DNA of 38,905 nt from Candidatus Obscuribacterales bacterium (GTDB lineage: Bacteria > Cyanobacteriota > Vampirovibrionia > Obscuribacterales > Obscuribacteraceae): contig JAIETE010000080.1 of NCBI GenBank assembly GCA_019745505.1, positions 1 to 38,905 of the forward strand, read 5' to 3'. A model generated the notes under the pieces. It did not search any database. It was not told the origin of the DNA and saw only the letters and a program-made list of their open reading frames with translations. Position 1 is the first letter of the stretch. Each line of letters starts with the position of its first letter. The position numbers were made by a program, and so were the translations under genes. Below, in pieces: positions 7,950 through 15,321 of this stretch.

Positions 7950-9218
7950 ATGAAACTGAGCATTGCACAGGCGGGAGCCGAAACTTTCAAGAACAAGCGC
8001 GTGCTTGTACGAGTCGACTACAACGTACCTCAGCATGATGACGGCAGCGTGGCTGATGACTCGCGCATTCGCGGCAGTCTGCAGACGATTGCGTTTTTGC
8101 ACAAAGCAGGCGCCAAAATTATTCTTTGCTCTCACCTCGGCCGCCCGAAGGGCAAGAAAGATGAGAAGTACAGCTTGCGCCCCATCTCCACCAGGCTCTC
8201 TCAGCTTCTCAGCGACGAAGTCGGATGCACCGCCAAGTTTGTTGGTGATTGCGTCGGTCCTGATGTGGAAAAGGCTATTTCTGAAATGAAGCCGGGCGAC
8301 ATCATTTTGCTCGAAAACGTTCGCTTCTACGCTGAAGAAGAGAAGAATGACGAGGAATTTTCGAAGAAGCTGGCCTCACTGGCAGACATATTTGTAAGTG
8401 ACGCATTCGGCGCCGTTCACCGCGCCCATGCTTCGACAGAGGGCGTCACCAAGTATCTTAAGCCGGCTCTTGCCGGTTTCCTCCTCGACCGCGAAATCAC
8501 CATGCTGACCCAGGCCCTCGATCCGACGCGCCCGGTAGCCACCATTATCGGTGGTGCGAAAGTTTCCTCCAAAATAGGTGTCCTGCAAAACCTTCTCGGT
8601 CGTTGCGACACCATAATTATCGGCGGCGCCATGGCTTTCACCTTCTTCAAAGCCCGTGGGCTGGAGATTGGCAAATCTCTGGTTGAAGATGATAGGCTGG
8701 ACTATTGCAGACAATTGGAAAAGGAAGCCGAAGCTGAAGGAGTCAAACTCATTTTGCCGGTCGACGTGGTTGTAGCTCCGAAATTCCCTGCAGAAGGCGA
8801 CGTCCTTCCAGCAGAGCCTCACGTCGTATCGATTGACGCTATTCCGTCCGACCAAATGGGATTGGACATCGGACCGAAGACCATCGCCCTGATTCACGAC
8901 GAGTTGTCCAAGTGCAAAACTATTGTGTTCAACGGACCAATGGGTGTGTTTGAGCATGGCTATGAAGCCGGCACCTACCGACTTATCGATGAGTTGGTGA
9001 AACTGACCCAGCAAGGTGTCGTCACCATCGTGGGTGGCGGCGATTCTGTGAGCGCAGTGCGCGCACACGGAATCAACGAGAACCAGTTCACGCACGTAAG
9101 CACCGGTGGCGGTGCTTCGCTCGAATTCCTCGAGGGCAAAGATTTGCCCGGAATTGCGTGTCTGGATGATGCTCCTAAAGGCGCTACTCGAGAGTTGGAC
9201 GCGGTTCGCAAGAGCTAA
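7950..9218 (+). CDS. pgk: Phosphoglycerate kinase
   Basis: It transfers phosphate from 1,3-bisphosphoglycerate to ADP, the step after Gap. The family motifs run in order: VRVDYNVP, SHLGRPKGK, LLENVRFYAEEEKND, SDAFGAVHRAHAS, GGAKVSSKIGVL, DIGPKT, FNGPMGVFE, GGGDSVSAV and STGGGASLEFLEG. At 422 aa it is slightly longer than the typical ~395. The ATG at 7950 follows CGGGAG at 6-nt spacing, and an in-frame TTG at 7944 is inferior. It sits behind the gap terminator, and the TPR-protease gene starts 50 nt after it. Confidence 0.97.
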   Translation: MKLSIAQAGAETFKNKRVLVRVDYNVPQHDDGSVADDSRIRGSLQTIAFLHKAGAKIILCSHLGRPKGKKDEKYSLRPISTRLSQLLSDEVGCTAKFVGDCVGPDVEKAISEMKPGDIILLENVRFYAEEEKNDEEFSKKLASLADIFVSDAFGAVHRAHASTEGVTKYLKPALAGFLLDREITMLTQALDPTRPVATIIGGAKVSSKIGVLQNLLGRCDTIIIGGAMAFTFFKARGLEIGKSLVEDDRLDYCRQLEKEAEAEGVKLILPVDVVVAPKFPAEGDVLPAEPHVVSIDAIPSDQMGLDIGPKTIALIHDELSKCKTIVFNGPMGVFEHGYEAGTYRLIDELVKLTQQGVVTIVGGGDSVSAVRAHGINENQFTHVSTGGGASLEFLEGKDLPGIACLDDAPKGATRELDAVRKS

Positions 9219-9268
9219 AAGGCTCAACAATAAACAAGCACGAGCGGACCACTAGCAAGGACCTAGCG

Positions 9269-11281
9269 ATGCCAAAAAATCTTCACGGAAAGAAGACCGC
9301 ATTTTTTGCCCGTTTGTCTTTCTCGTTGACGTTGGTTTCACTCTGCGGCACAACCTTGCTGCTGGGAATGCCTGGTGCCTATGGACAGACATATACCGAC
9401 GCTCAGGGGCGTTCGATCACGAAGGATGAGTATGACGCGGGGCAGTTGGTCAACGAGGCCTCTCAGTTCCTCAACCAGAATAAGAACGCCGAAGCTCTGT
9501 TCCGCCTTGAACGTGCCGTGCAGATCGCTCCCAACTTGCCAGATGCGCACTACAACTACGGTATAGCCCTGGCTAAAATGGGACAGACCGAGGAAGCGGT
9601 CAAGCAATACCAGGAAGCTGCACGGCTTAATCCGCAAATGCCTTATGCCTGGATGAATTTGGGCGCGAGCTATCAGTTGCTCGGCAAAATCGAAGAGGCC
9701 GTGCAGGCATACACGGAGTTCGTCACTCGCTTTCCCAGCAATCCGGAAGCCGGAAAACTCCGAGGTTTGATTCAAGGGCTGAACAAAGAAATGGGTCGGC
9801 AGACCAATTTGCCGCCCTCGCGTCCACTGCCGCCTCAACAGATGCAGCAGCAACTGCCACCGCAGCAACAGCCACCGCAACAGGCGCAGCAAGGAAACAA
9901 CTTCCAGCCAATCAATCCGAATAACAACTTTCAGCCGATTGGCGATGGCTCCCAAGGATTCGCTGCTCCACAAAAACCAAAAACCGATTGGTCCAAAGGC
10001 TCAGGCGGCACAGGCTCCGCAACCTCACCCGCTTCGCAGCCGGGCTTGAGCGAATGGCAAGGAAGTTCTGACGCGGGCTCAAGCGGCAGCTCGGGCACAA
10101 GCTCTAGCTCAGGCACAAGCTCTAGCTCAGGTTCAGGTTTCAGCGGCAATACCAACTCCGGTTCAGGCACGGTCGGGCTGAGTGGGTGGCAAGGTACCGA
10201 TAGTGGTTCCGGTGGCAGTAATTCTGCCGGTTCACAAGGCAATTTTCAACCGATTGGTAAAGGCAGCGGCACTGGAGGTAATGGCTTTCAGCCCCTGGGC
10301 ACCGTTAAGGCTCAAGGTGGTGGATTTCAACCAATAGGAAACGCCGGATCGCAAGGCAATTTTCAACCGATAGGAAACGCCGGATCGCAAGGCAATTTCC
10401 AGCCTATCGGTAACGCCGGATCGCAAGGCAATTTCCAACCGATAGGAAATACCGGATCGCAAGGAAATTTCCAGCCGATAGGCAACACCGGCTCGCAAAC
10501 GGCGGATCCCAACCGTTTTGGGCCGCCAGACGAACCGCCAATGCAGCAATATCAACAGCGCCCCCCGCAAATGCAACAGCCGCAGTCTTCAGCACCGCGA
10601 CCCAATCAGCCCCCCGCCAATAGACCGACACAAGTCGCATCAGGATCACCCCGCTCGAATCCTACAGCTGGACAGCCTGTGGGTGGCGCCCGCCCGCCCG
10701 CGGCAGGTATGCCTCAAAGCACCGCTGGTAGTGGCGGTGCGGCATCTAACTATCTAAACGATGTTGGTGGTGCGCGTCTTGGCAGATGGCCTGCCAGCCG
10801 CATGCCGCTGAAGGTTTGCATCATTCCGGCGACCGGCGTTAAGGGCTATCAACCCGCCTATGATCAGTGTTTGATCAAGTGCTTCCAAGATTGGGGCACT
10901 GCTTCGGGCGGGAAAGTTTCTTTCAAAGGTGTAAGCGATCAAAAGGCCGCCGATATCGTCTGTACCTGGACAAGCGATACAAGCAAGTTCATGAACTCTG
11001 CAGAAGCCGGTGAGACGACTGTTTATGGCTCGACTGCCGGTATTCAGCACGCGACTATGTTGATACTCACAGTTCCTCATCCCCTGTCACCCACTCTTCC
11101 TCTCAGTGAAAACAGGCTTCGCTGGATCTGCCTTCATGAAATAGGACATGCCCTTGGTCTGGGTGGACATACGAAGAATCCTCAGGACATCATGTTTTTC
11201 TCCACGCCTCTGGCGGAAATCTGGAAAGAACTTACTCCTCGAGACTCGAACACGATTCAGGCGCTGTACTCGAAGCCCTAA
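9269..11281 (+). CDS. Exported TPR / low-complexity / matrixin-like metalloprotease
   Basis: A 670-aa protein in four parts. A long signal peptide (about residues 1-39, ending GAYGQ) comes first. Two to three TPR repeats follow (about 60-165; YNYGIALAKMGQTEEAVKQY is typical). A Gln/Pro/Ser/Gly low-complexity linker (about 180-490) contains FQPIGN repeats. The C-terminal domain carries HEIGHALGLGGH (623-634), the HExxHxxGxxH zinc site of metzincins, with DIMFF as a plausible Met-turn. It is probably secreted or periplasmic. The ATG has AAGGAC 8 nt upstream, 50 nt after pgk. The C-terminal domain is clearly related to the minus-strand gene at 18276-19556, sharing RMPL, a DI(V/F)C(T/S)WTS element and the zinc site. 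Substrate unknown. Confidence 0.85.
   Translation: MPKNLHGKKTAFFARLSFSLTLVSLCGTTLLLGMPGAYGQTYTDAQGRSITKDEYDAGQLVNEASQFLNQNKNAEALFRLERAVQIAPNLPDAHYNYGIALAKMGQTEEAVKQYQEAARLNPQMPYAWMNLGASYQLLGKIEEAVQAYTEFVTRFPSNPEAGKLRGLIQGLNKEMGRQTNLPPSRPLPPQQMQQQLPPQQQPPQQAQQGNNFQPINPNNNFQPIGDGSQGFAAPQKPKTDWSKGSGGTGSATSPASQPGLSEWQGSSDAGSSGSSGTSSSSGTSSSSGSGFSGNTNSGSGTVGLSGWQGTDSGSGGSNSAGSQGNFQPIGKGSGTGGNGFQPLGTVKAQGGGFQPIGNAGSQGNFQPIGNAGSQGNFQPIGNAGSQGNFQPIGNTGSQGNFQPIGNTGSQTADPNRFGPPDEPPMQQYQQRPPQMQQPQSSAPRPNQPPANRPTQVASGSPRSNPTAGQPVGGARPPAAGMPQSTAGSGGAASNYLNDVGGARLGRWPASRMPLKVCIIPATGVKGYQPAYDQCLIKCFQDWGTASGGKVSFKGVSDQKAADIVCTWTSDTSKFMNSAEAGETTVYGSTAGIQHATMLILTVPHPLSPTLPLSENRLRWICLHEIGHALGLGGHTKNPQDIMFFSTPLAEIWKELTPRDSNTIQALYSKP
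10325..10504 (+). repeat. 36-bp coding tandem repeat (FQPIGN(A/T)GSQGN x 5)
   Basis: Five head-to-tail 36-bp units, the last diverging at its end, encode the 12-residue motif FQPIGN(A/T)GSQGN. Degenerate single FQPI copies lie upstream at about 9901, 9928, 10246 and 10285. The units differ mainly at third positions, for example in the codons for Gln, Pro and Ile, so the array is expanding or turning over at DNA level while the peptide is kept. Confidence 0.95.
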
Positions 11282-11541
11282 CTGCCGGTCGAAGATTGTA
11301 TATAAAACTGGAGAATACACCTGGGCCCGGGTCATGAGTCCAGGAATTAGTCTCGGTATTTAATCTTAGGCCTCAGATAGCAGTGTTTAATCTCGGCAAG
11401 AACCTGAGGATTGTTTGGCGGCTGCCGCGGAAATGCCTGAATGCAAGCACTGGCCTGCGTTTGCCGGGAAAATGGCAGTCCTGTCTGCCGTATCCCGAAG
11501 AGCCCATGGGCTGGCTTTTGGCCGCTTCTGCCCGCCTGCTG

Positions 11542-11600
11542 GGCATTTCCGGCGTGGGAGATTTACGAAGGCGGGGGGATTTTCCCCAATTGGAAATGCC
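11542..11600 (+). promoter_or_regulatory. Nested inverted repeat upstream of the 76-aa gene
   Basis: An outer perfect 9-bp inverted repeat (GGCATTTCC 11542-11550, GGAAATGCC 11592-11600) encloses an inner G-run/C-run palindrome (GGGGGGATTTTCCCC, 11573-11587). A similar GGGGGATTTTTCCCC palindrome lies upstream of the EF-hand/LysM gene at 14980-14998. It could be an operator or an RNA structure. Confidence 0.4.
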
Positions 11601-11618
11601 TGACCACCGCCGTAAAGT
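11590..11618 (+). promoter_or_regulatory. Possible sigma70-type promoter of the 76-aa gene
   Basis: TTGGAA (11590-11595) and TAAAGT (11613-11618) are separated by exactly 17 nt, each matching the consensus at four of six positions. Transcription would begin about 50 nt before the ATG at 11674. The -35 overlaps the right arm of the inverted repeat, so a factor bound there could block it. Confidence 0.35.
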
Positions 11619-11673
11619 GAGGGCACGAATAGCGAAGTTGCCGACACGATTTTTAGAAAAGCAGGTGGGAATT

Positions 11674-11904
11674 ATGTTTAAGAACTCATGCGACGAAGAA
11701 AAACTCTGCCAAGTCCTCAAAGCCTACGTTGAAGAGTGGGGACCGGAAAATGTAATCGTATCCGTTCCGCGCCACTGGTCCGAATACTCGACTAGTTCGC
11801 TTGGACGAGTCAGATTGGAATTCGCAACCCGCGACACAGTATCTATCCGCGTTGAATACGACTTTGTCCGCTTGAACTACGACGTTCAACTGCAAGCCGC
11901 CTAA
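11674..11904 (+). CDS. Small hypothetical protein (76 aa)
   Basis: I do not recognise this protein. The 76 residues look like a compact alpha/beta fold: an N-terminal helix (CDEEKLCQVLKAYVEEWG), then three predicted strands in ENVIVSVP, GRVRLEFATRDT and VSIRVEYDFVRL. There is no signal peptide or membrane segment. ATG 11674 was chosen because AGGTGGGA lies just upstream. The same frame is open for 97 more codons but loses protein character there. A strong intrinsic terminator about 65 nt after the stop marks it as a single-gene unit. Confidence 0.65.
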   Translation: MFKNSCDEEKLCQVLKAYVEEWGPENVIVSVPRHWSEYSTSSLGRVRLEFATRDTVSIRVEYDFVRLNYDVQLQAA

Positions 11905-11967
11905 TTCACTGCAAGAGTCTCCGTCGGTCAGGCAGACGACCGAAAGAGAATCACCACACACGCATTT

Positions 11968-11995
11968 AAGACCGCCTCCCACCGGCGGTCTTTTT
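11968..11995 (+). terminator. Intrinsic terminator after the 76-aa gene
   Basis: A perfect 9-bp stem, AAGACCGCC/GGCGGTCTT (11968-11976 with 11984-11992), has a 7-nt loop and continues into a T-run (TCTTTTTG). It lies 63 nt after the stop at 11904. Confidence 0.88.
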
Positions 11996-12024
11996 GTTGG
12001 TTTGCAAATGCAAGCGTCCAATAT

Positions 12025-12717
12025 CTACATTCTGATTGCCTTGATCAGAATTTTGTCATCGGTGAATTCAACAATTTTGCCGTCGATTATTTTTGCCTTC
12101 AGATAATCTTTGGTCTCCTGAGTGCTATGGAGAAAAGCCTCATGAATGCGACCTTTTTGTTCGTCCGATAACGGAGAGCGTTCCAGCCATCTGGTGGCGT
12201 CCCTGGTGTCTTTCGTCAGTTTGTGGTCGACCAGTTTCAAGCCGTTTTCCTGCAAAAGCTTTTTCCAGTCATCGACGGTAAATAGTGTTTTGAAGGTTTC
12301 GTCGCGCAGTCGTCCGATCTTCATCAGGAAGTCACCCAGAGCACGATTATCGGGCGATATGGCGTCGCCGATAATTACTGGGGCATTTTCCTTCAAAATG
12401 CCGGCAATCTGTTTGAGTGCCTTTGGAACATCGTCAAAATGATGCATTGCCATGCGGCATGTCGCACCATCGAACTTAGTGTCGCCGAAAGTCAAATTCT
12501 CAGCATCCATGACTATTGCTGTCACGTTGGCGATGTTTTTCTCTTGCAGTATCTCATTGCACTTTTGAATTGCTTTTTGCGAAGAGTCGATAGCTGTTAC
12601 CACGCAGCCTGCTTGAGCAAGAGCAATAGCAGTATCGCCGTGATGTGTCGCTAAATCCAGAACTTGCGCTCCGGGCGCTGGTTTGAGTAAATCTACAACT
12701 TGTTGAGGTTCGAACAT
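12025..12717 (-). CDS. SAM-dependent methyltransferase, class I (UbiE-like)
   Basis: A 230-aa soluble protein with a Rossmann-type methyltransferase core. Motif I is VLDLATHHGDTAIAL, with the usual Gly-rich turn as ATHHGD. Motif II (VTAIDSSQKAIQKC) ends in the acidic SAM-ribose ligand. VMDAENLTFGDTKFDGATCRMAMHHF covers motifs III-IV, and MHHFDDVPKALKQI is typical of the UbiE/MenG-like group. The N-terminus is short, so the usual substrate-binding lead helix is only partly present. ATG 12717 lacks a good ribosome binding site, but no better upstream start is visible. The substrate is unknown and a quinone role is not supported by neighbours. The upstream EF-hand gene ends at its own terminator. 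Confidence 0.85.
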   Translation of the reverse strand: MFEPQQVVDLLKPAPGAQVLDLATHHGDTAIALAQAGCVVTAIDSSQKAIQKCNEILQEKNIANVTAIVMDAENLTFGDTKFDGATCRMAMHHFDDVPKALKQIAGILKENAPVIIGDAISPDNRALGDFLMKIGRLRDETFKTLFTVDDWKKLLQENGLKLVDHKLTKDTRDATRWLERSPLSDEQKGRIHEAFLHSTQETKDYLKAKIIDGKIVEFTDDKILIKAIRM

Positions 12718-12719
12718 CG

Positions 12720-12760
12720 AAAAAGTCCGGATGAGGAAAACATTGTTTTACCTCATCCGG
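12720..12760 (-). terminator. Intrinsic terminator of the EF-hand/LysM gene
   Basis: The inverted repeat CCGGATGAGG/CCTCATCCGG (12727-12736 with 12751-12760) continues inward as AAAAC/GTTTT with one bulged base and a 3-nt loop. On the minus strand it is followed by ACTTTTT. It lies 40 nt after the stop at 12800 and just before the methyltransferase start. Confidence 0.8.
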
Positions 12761-12799
12761 CGGTGGGATTGATCTAAAGTTTTGTCGTTCTTTATAGGT

Positions 12800-14857
12800 C
12801 TATACGAACGAGGAGAACCATCTCAGGTCGTTCCAGGTTATACCGCTGTTTTCATCTCCTTTTTCGTCGTTGTTGCCTTCTTGGAATTTGCCGTAGTTGT
12901 CGAACATGTAGTTGAGTGCCCTGCGCTCTTCTGCTGTTATGTTGGCCCGTCTGAGCGCCTGTTCGATCTCATGTTTCTTGAGATACTTGTCTGCGTCGGT
13001 GTTGAAATTCTCCCACATGCCGCTCTTGGCCATGATTCGAGCGGCTTCTTGCATTTCGTCCACTTTCTTCAGGTCGTTGGCCGAGATACCTGTGTTTTCG
13101 TCGCCTCTCTCATCGTTGCGGAGTTCTTGTATCTTTCCGGCGTATCGGGCTACCCGATTCAAGGCAACGCGATCTTGCGATGACAGATATGGTCCGAAGT
13201 CGTTGATGTATGTACGGATCTCCTTTTCACTTACTCTATTGTTGCCGTCCGAGTCCATATTGGCGAAGTGCTTGCGAACAATATCGGTCGATTTGAGCGG
13301 CTGCGGGCGGGTTGGCTTGACTGGTCGTTCTAACTCATCGGCTCTGGACGATGGGCGCTCTTCGGGCGGAACTCGACCATCCCCAGGCGCCGGGCGATGC
13401 TGTGCGCGATCTCGAACGTTGGGATCCGGTTCGCCTGGTGCAATTCGGGTCGGTTCTGCAAGCCTTGAAGTTGCGCGTGGCGCGGCGGGACGCACGGTCT
13501 CTGCCGGCGCAGCTTCAGCTGATGAATCCGGGAATCTCAGGCGCTGATCCGGTCGGATGATTGAATCGCGCTCGATGCCGTTGGCTGAAGCCATAGCGTC
13601 GACGCTGCTGATGATGTCTCTGTATGATGGCTCCCTGCCGCCATTTCTCTGGCGAAGATCTTCTCTGCAAATTTTCCACAGCGAATCGCCTGGTTTTACA
13701 GTGTGATATCTAATTTCCTCTTCTCTTTCAACGGGAGCCGCCTCGGGATGGCGCTCGGAGCCTTCCGGGATCTCTTCTTCACCTGCAGGTGGGGGATTGG
13801 TTTCGGCTGGGCTCGAATCCGTAGCGGCACTGGCTACCGTAATCGATTGTTCGCTGAGTTTGAACTGACCACTTGCATTGCCGGCTCCCAGATCTGTCAT
13901 GCCTACAACCAGATCGTGACCGCTAATACCTTCGCCGTTGTAGCTTCCATCTCCATTGAGCTTCATGAGCGCGTCTGCTTTTTCGCCTAGAGCGCGCAAT
14001 GCTTTCACTTCGCCGGCCGTCAGGTCGTCTTTAGCACGTTCGTATCCACTGATTTCCTTCTTGGCGACTAAACCGTCTCCGTTTGCATCGAGAGCGCTGA
14101 AATTCTCTGTTGCGAAAACCAGTGTATTGACGTTTTCGTTTGCAGCGAACAGATCTTTCACTGTGATTCCTTTGAGCTCATCTGTTCCGTTTGCGTCTTT
14201 GTTCGATTGGGCGACATCATCGTAGTGATTGCTCAAATTCCGCATCATGCGAACTTCTGATGAAGACAATTCATTGCCGGTTGAGTAGTCGTTGATTTCT
14301 TTAGCGCTTACAGAGCCGTCTTTATCGGCGTCCATTTTGCCGAAATTCTTGTTTACATGATCGAGCGCCAGGCGAATGTCCTCGCCTGAATTGTCGAATG
14401 TGCGCGGCTGAGCATTGCTTCCATCTGCTGTCGCATCGGTTTTTACATCACTTCTGGCTACCATCAGGTCTTTGCGGGTGAAGCCGTCGTTTTCCCACCA
14501 ACTCGCTTCGTCGTCACTGTAGCCTTCCAGCTTATTCATATGGCCGGTAAGCTTCTTCAGAGTTGCTTTGTCGGCTTCGTCCAGATTTTTATTGGCCTTT
14601 TCGAAACCTTTTATTTCTTCGAGGCTGACAAAGCCGTTGTTGTCGCCGTCGAGGCGATCAAAATTGGACTGGGCAAATTTGATGTCTTCGATAGTCAGTG
14701 AGGGAAGTTCGCTGGAGGTTGCTTCGCTTCGGCGTTGAGCCAGTGCTCTGCTATCAGTAGGGCTGATTTCTGCGCTGCCTGTAGTCACTACAGTAGTTGT
14801 TCTTTCAGCTCTTTCAGCTGGGTCTTCAGTTTCAGGACGTCTACCAGAACCAGACAT
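12800..14857 (-). CDS. Multi-EF-hand protein with central LysM domain
   Basis: A 685-aa acidic protein with no visible signal peptide. Canonical EF-hand loops begin at D70, D176, D257, D535 and N619 (for example DADKDGSVSAKE and DANGDGLVAKKE). Each is followed about 54 residues later by a second, non-canonical site of the form ..G(I/F)(T/S)..DL, so the protein consists of five paired-EF repeats of ~80-95 residues. A LysM domain (about 383-443; YHTVKPGDSLWKICRE to IIRPDQRLRFP), set in Pro/Ala/Arg-rich linkers, separates three N-terminal from two C-terminal repeats. LysM implies peptidoglycan or glycan binding and EF-hands imply calcium binding, which fits an extracytoplasmic location despite the missing signal. 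ATG 14857 has AGAGGA 8 nt upstream. Function unknown. Confidence 0.88.
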   Translation of the reverse strand: MSGSGRRPETEDPAERAERTTTVVTTGSAEISPTDSRALAQRRSEATSSELPSLTIEDIKFAQSNFDRLDGDNNGFVSLEEIKGFEKANKNLDEADKATLKKLTGHMNKLEGYSDDEASWWENDGFTRKDLMVARSDVKTDATADGSNAQPRTFDNSGEDIRLALDHVNKNFGKMDADKDGSVSAKEINDYSTGNELSSSEVRMMRNLSNHYDDVAQSNKDANGTDELKGITVKDLFAANENVNTLVFATENFSALDANGDGLVAKKEISGYERAKDDLTAGEVKALRALGEKADALMKLNGDGSYNGEGISGHDLVVGMTDLGAGNASGQFKLSEQSITVASAATDSSPAETNPPPAGEEEIPEGSERHPEAAPVEREEEIRYHTVKPGDSLWKICREDLRQRNGGREPSYRDIISSVDAMASANGIERDSIIRPDQRLRFPDSSAEAAPAETVRPAAPRATSRLAEPTRIAPGEPDPNVRDRAQHRPAPGDGRVPPEERPSSRADELERPVKPTRPQPLKSTDIVRKHFANMDSDGNNRVSEKEIRTYINDFGPYLSSQDRVALNRVARYAGKIQELRNDERGDENTGISANDLKKVDEMQEAARIMAKSGMWENFNTDADKYLKKHEIEQALRRANITAEERRALNYMFDNYGKFQEGNNDEKGDENSGITWNDLRWFSSFV

Positions 14858-14979
14858 AGGGTGGATCCTCTAATAGAGTAGGGTGTATTGAGGCGGAGGA
14901 ATTGCGTGCTTTGCCGTTCCCTAGGTATACGTCCGCATGGGGCGGAAGATGTTACCAAGGTATTAACAAGCCGGAATAC

Positions 14980-14998
14980 CCGGGGGATTTTTCCCCGG
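14980..14998. promoter_or_regulatory. GC-armed palindrome upstream of the EF-hand/LysM gene
   Basis: CCGGGG-GATTTTT-CCCCGG is a perfect 6-bp inverted repeat 123 nt upstream of the minus-strand start at 14857. It resembles the palindrome at 11573-11587. No T-run follows on either strand, so a terminator is unlikely. The rest of the 292-nt gap (14858-15149) shows no other feature I can support. Confidence 0.35.
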
Positions 14999-15149
14999 CG
15001 CCCATTTAGAGGATTGAATTCTGCAAACTTGATTTTTCCGTTCGGCTTGTGCTGCCTGGGCACCGCGAGGACAAACGAGACTGATTCTCGAAAGCTAAAG
15101 CGGTTTTGCATCGCAACACAAAACGAAAAAGCCTAAAACTGATACGTAA

Positions 15150-15302
15150 TTAGACGTGCGGCGAGCCCGCATTACTTTGAGAGTTAATCTGAACAACGGC
15201 AAGACCGGCAGTTACTGCAATTCCCAGAGGCAGTGCCAAAAGCCACGCGACGCAGCTAAATACGGCGCTGACGAATTCTAGGCTGAGACTGCTTGGTGTC
15301 AT
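15150..15302 (-). CDS. Small single-pass membrane protein (50 aa)
   Basis: A 50-aa peptide, MTPSSLSLEF at the start, with one long hydrophobic segment (about residues 10-37; FVSAVFSCVAWLLALPLGIAV) and a short polar tail. ATG 15302 is preceded by GGAGG at 12 nt. The frame stays open upstream to 15371, but that extension overlaps the end of the larger gene and is Arg-rich. It starts 20 nt after the upstream stop at 15322, so it would be cotranscribed with the MshEN-like repeat protein. No homologue recognised. It may be spurious, but spacing, ribosome binding site and hydrophobic profile favour a real gene. Confidence 0.45.
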   Translation of the reverse strand: MTPSSLSLEFVSAVFSCVAWLLALPLGIAVTAGLAVVQINSQSNAGSPHV

Positions 15303-15321
15303 TTCGTTTGATCGCCTCCGT

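Larger units (their letters stand above)
11282..11673 (+). other. Long leader/intergenic region before the 76-aa gene
   Basis: 392 nt with no supported gene. A frame open from 11383 into the downstream gene encodes an Arg/Leu/Pro-rich sequence with no protein-like pattern, so I treat it as non-coding. The region has a 12-nt direct repeat, GGAAATGCCTGA, at 11429 and 11592. The second copy pairs with GGCATTTCC at 11542. Confidence 0.55.

Noticed and set aside
10325..10504. 36-bp tandem repeat as a CRISPR array
   Set aside because: The units abut with no unique spacers and stay in frame within a Gly/Gln-rich coding region.
11383..11673. N-terminal extension of the 76-aa gene to 173 aa
   Set aside because: The 97 extra residues are Arg/Leu/Pro-rich with no domain pattern, while ATG 11674 has a proper ribosome binding site. 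The DNA carries inverted and direct repeats more typical of a leader.
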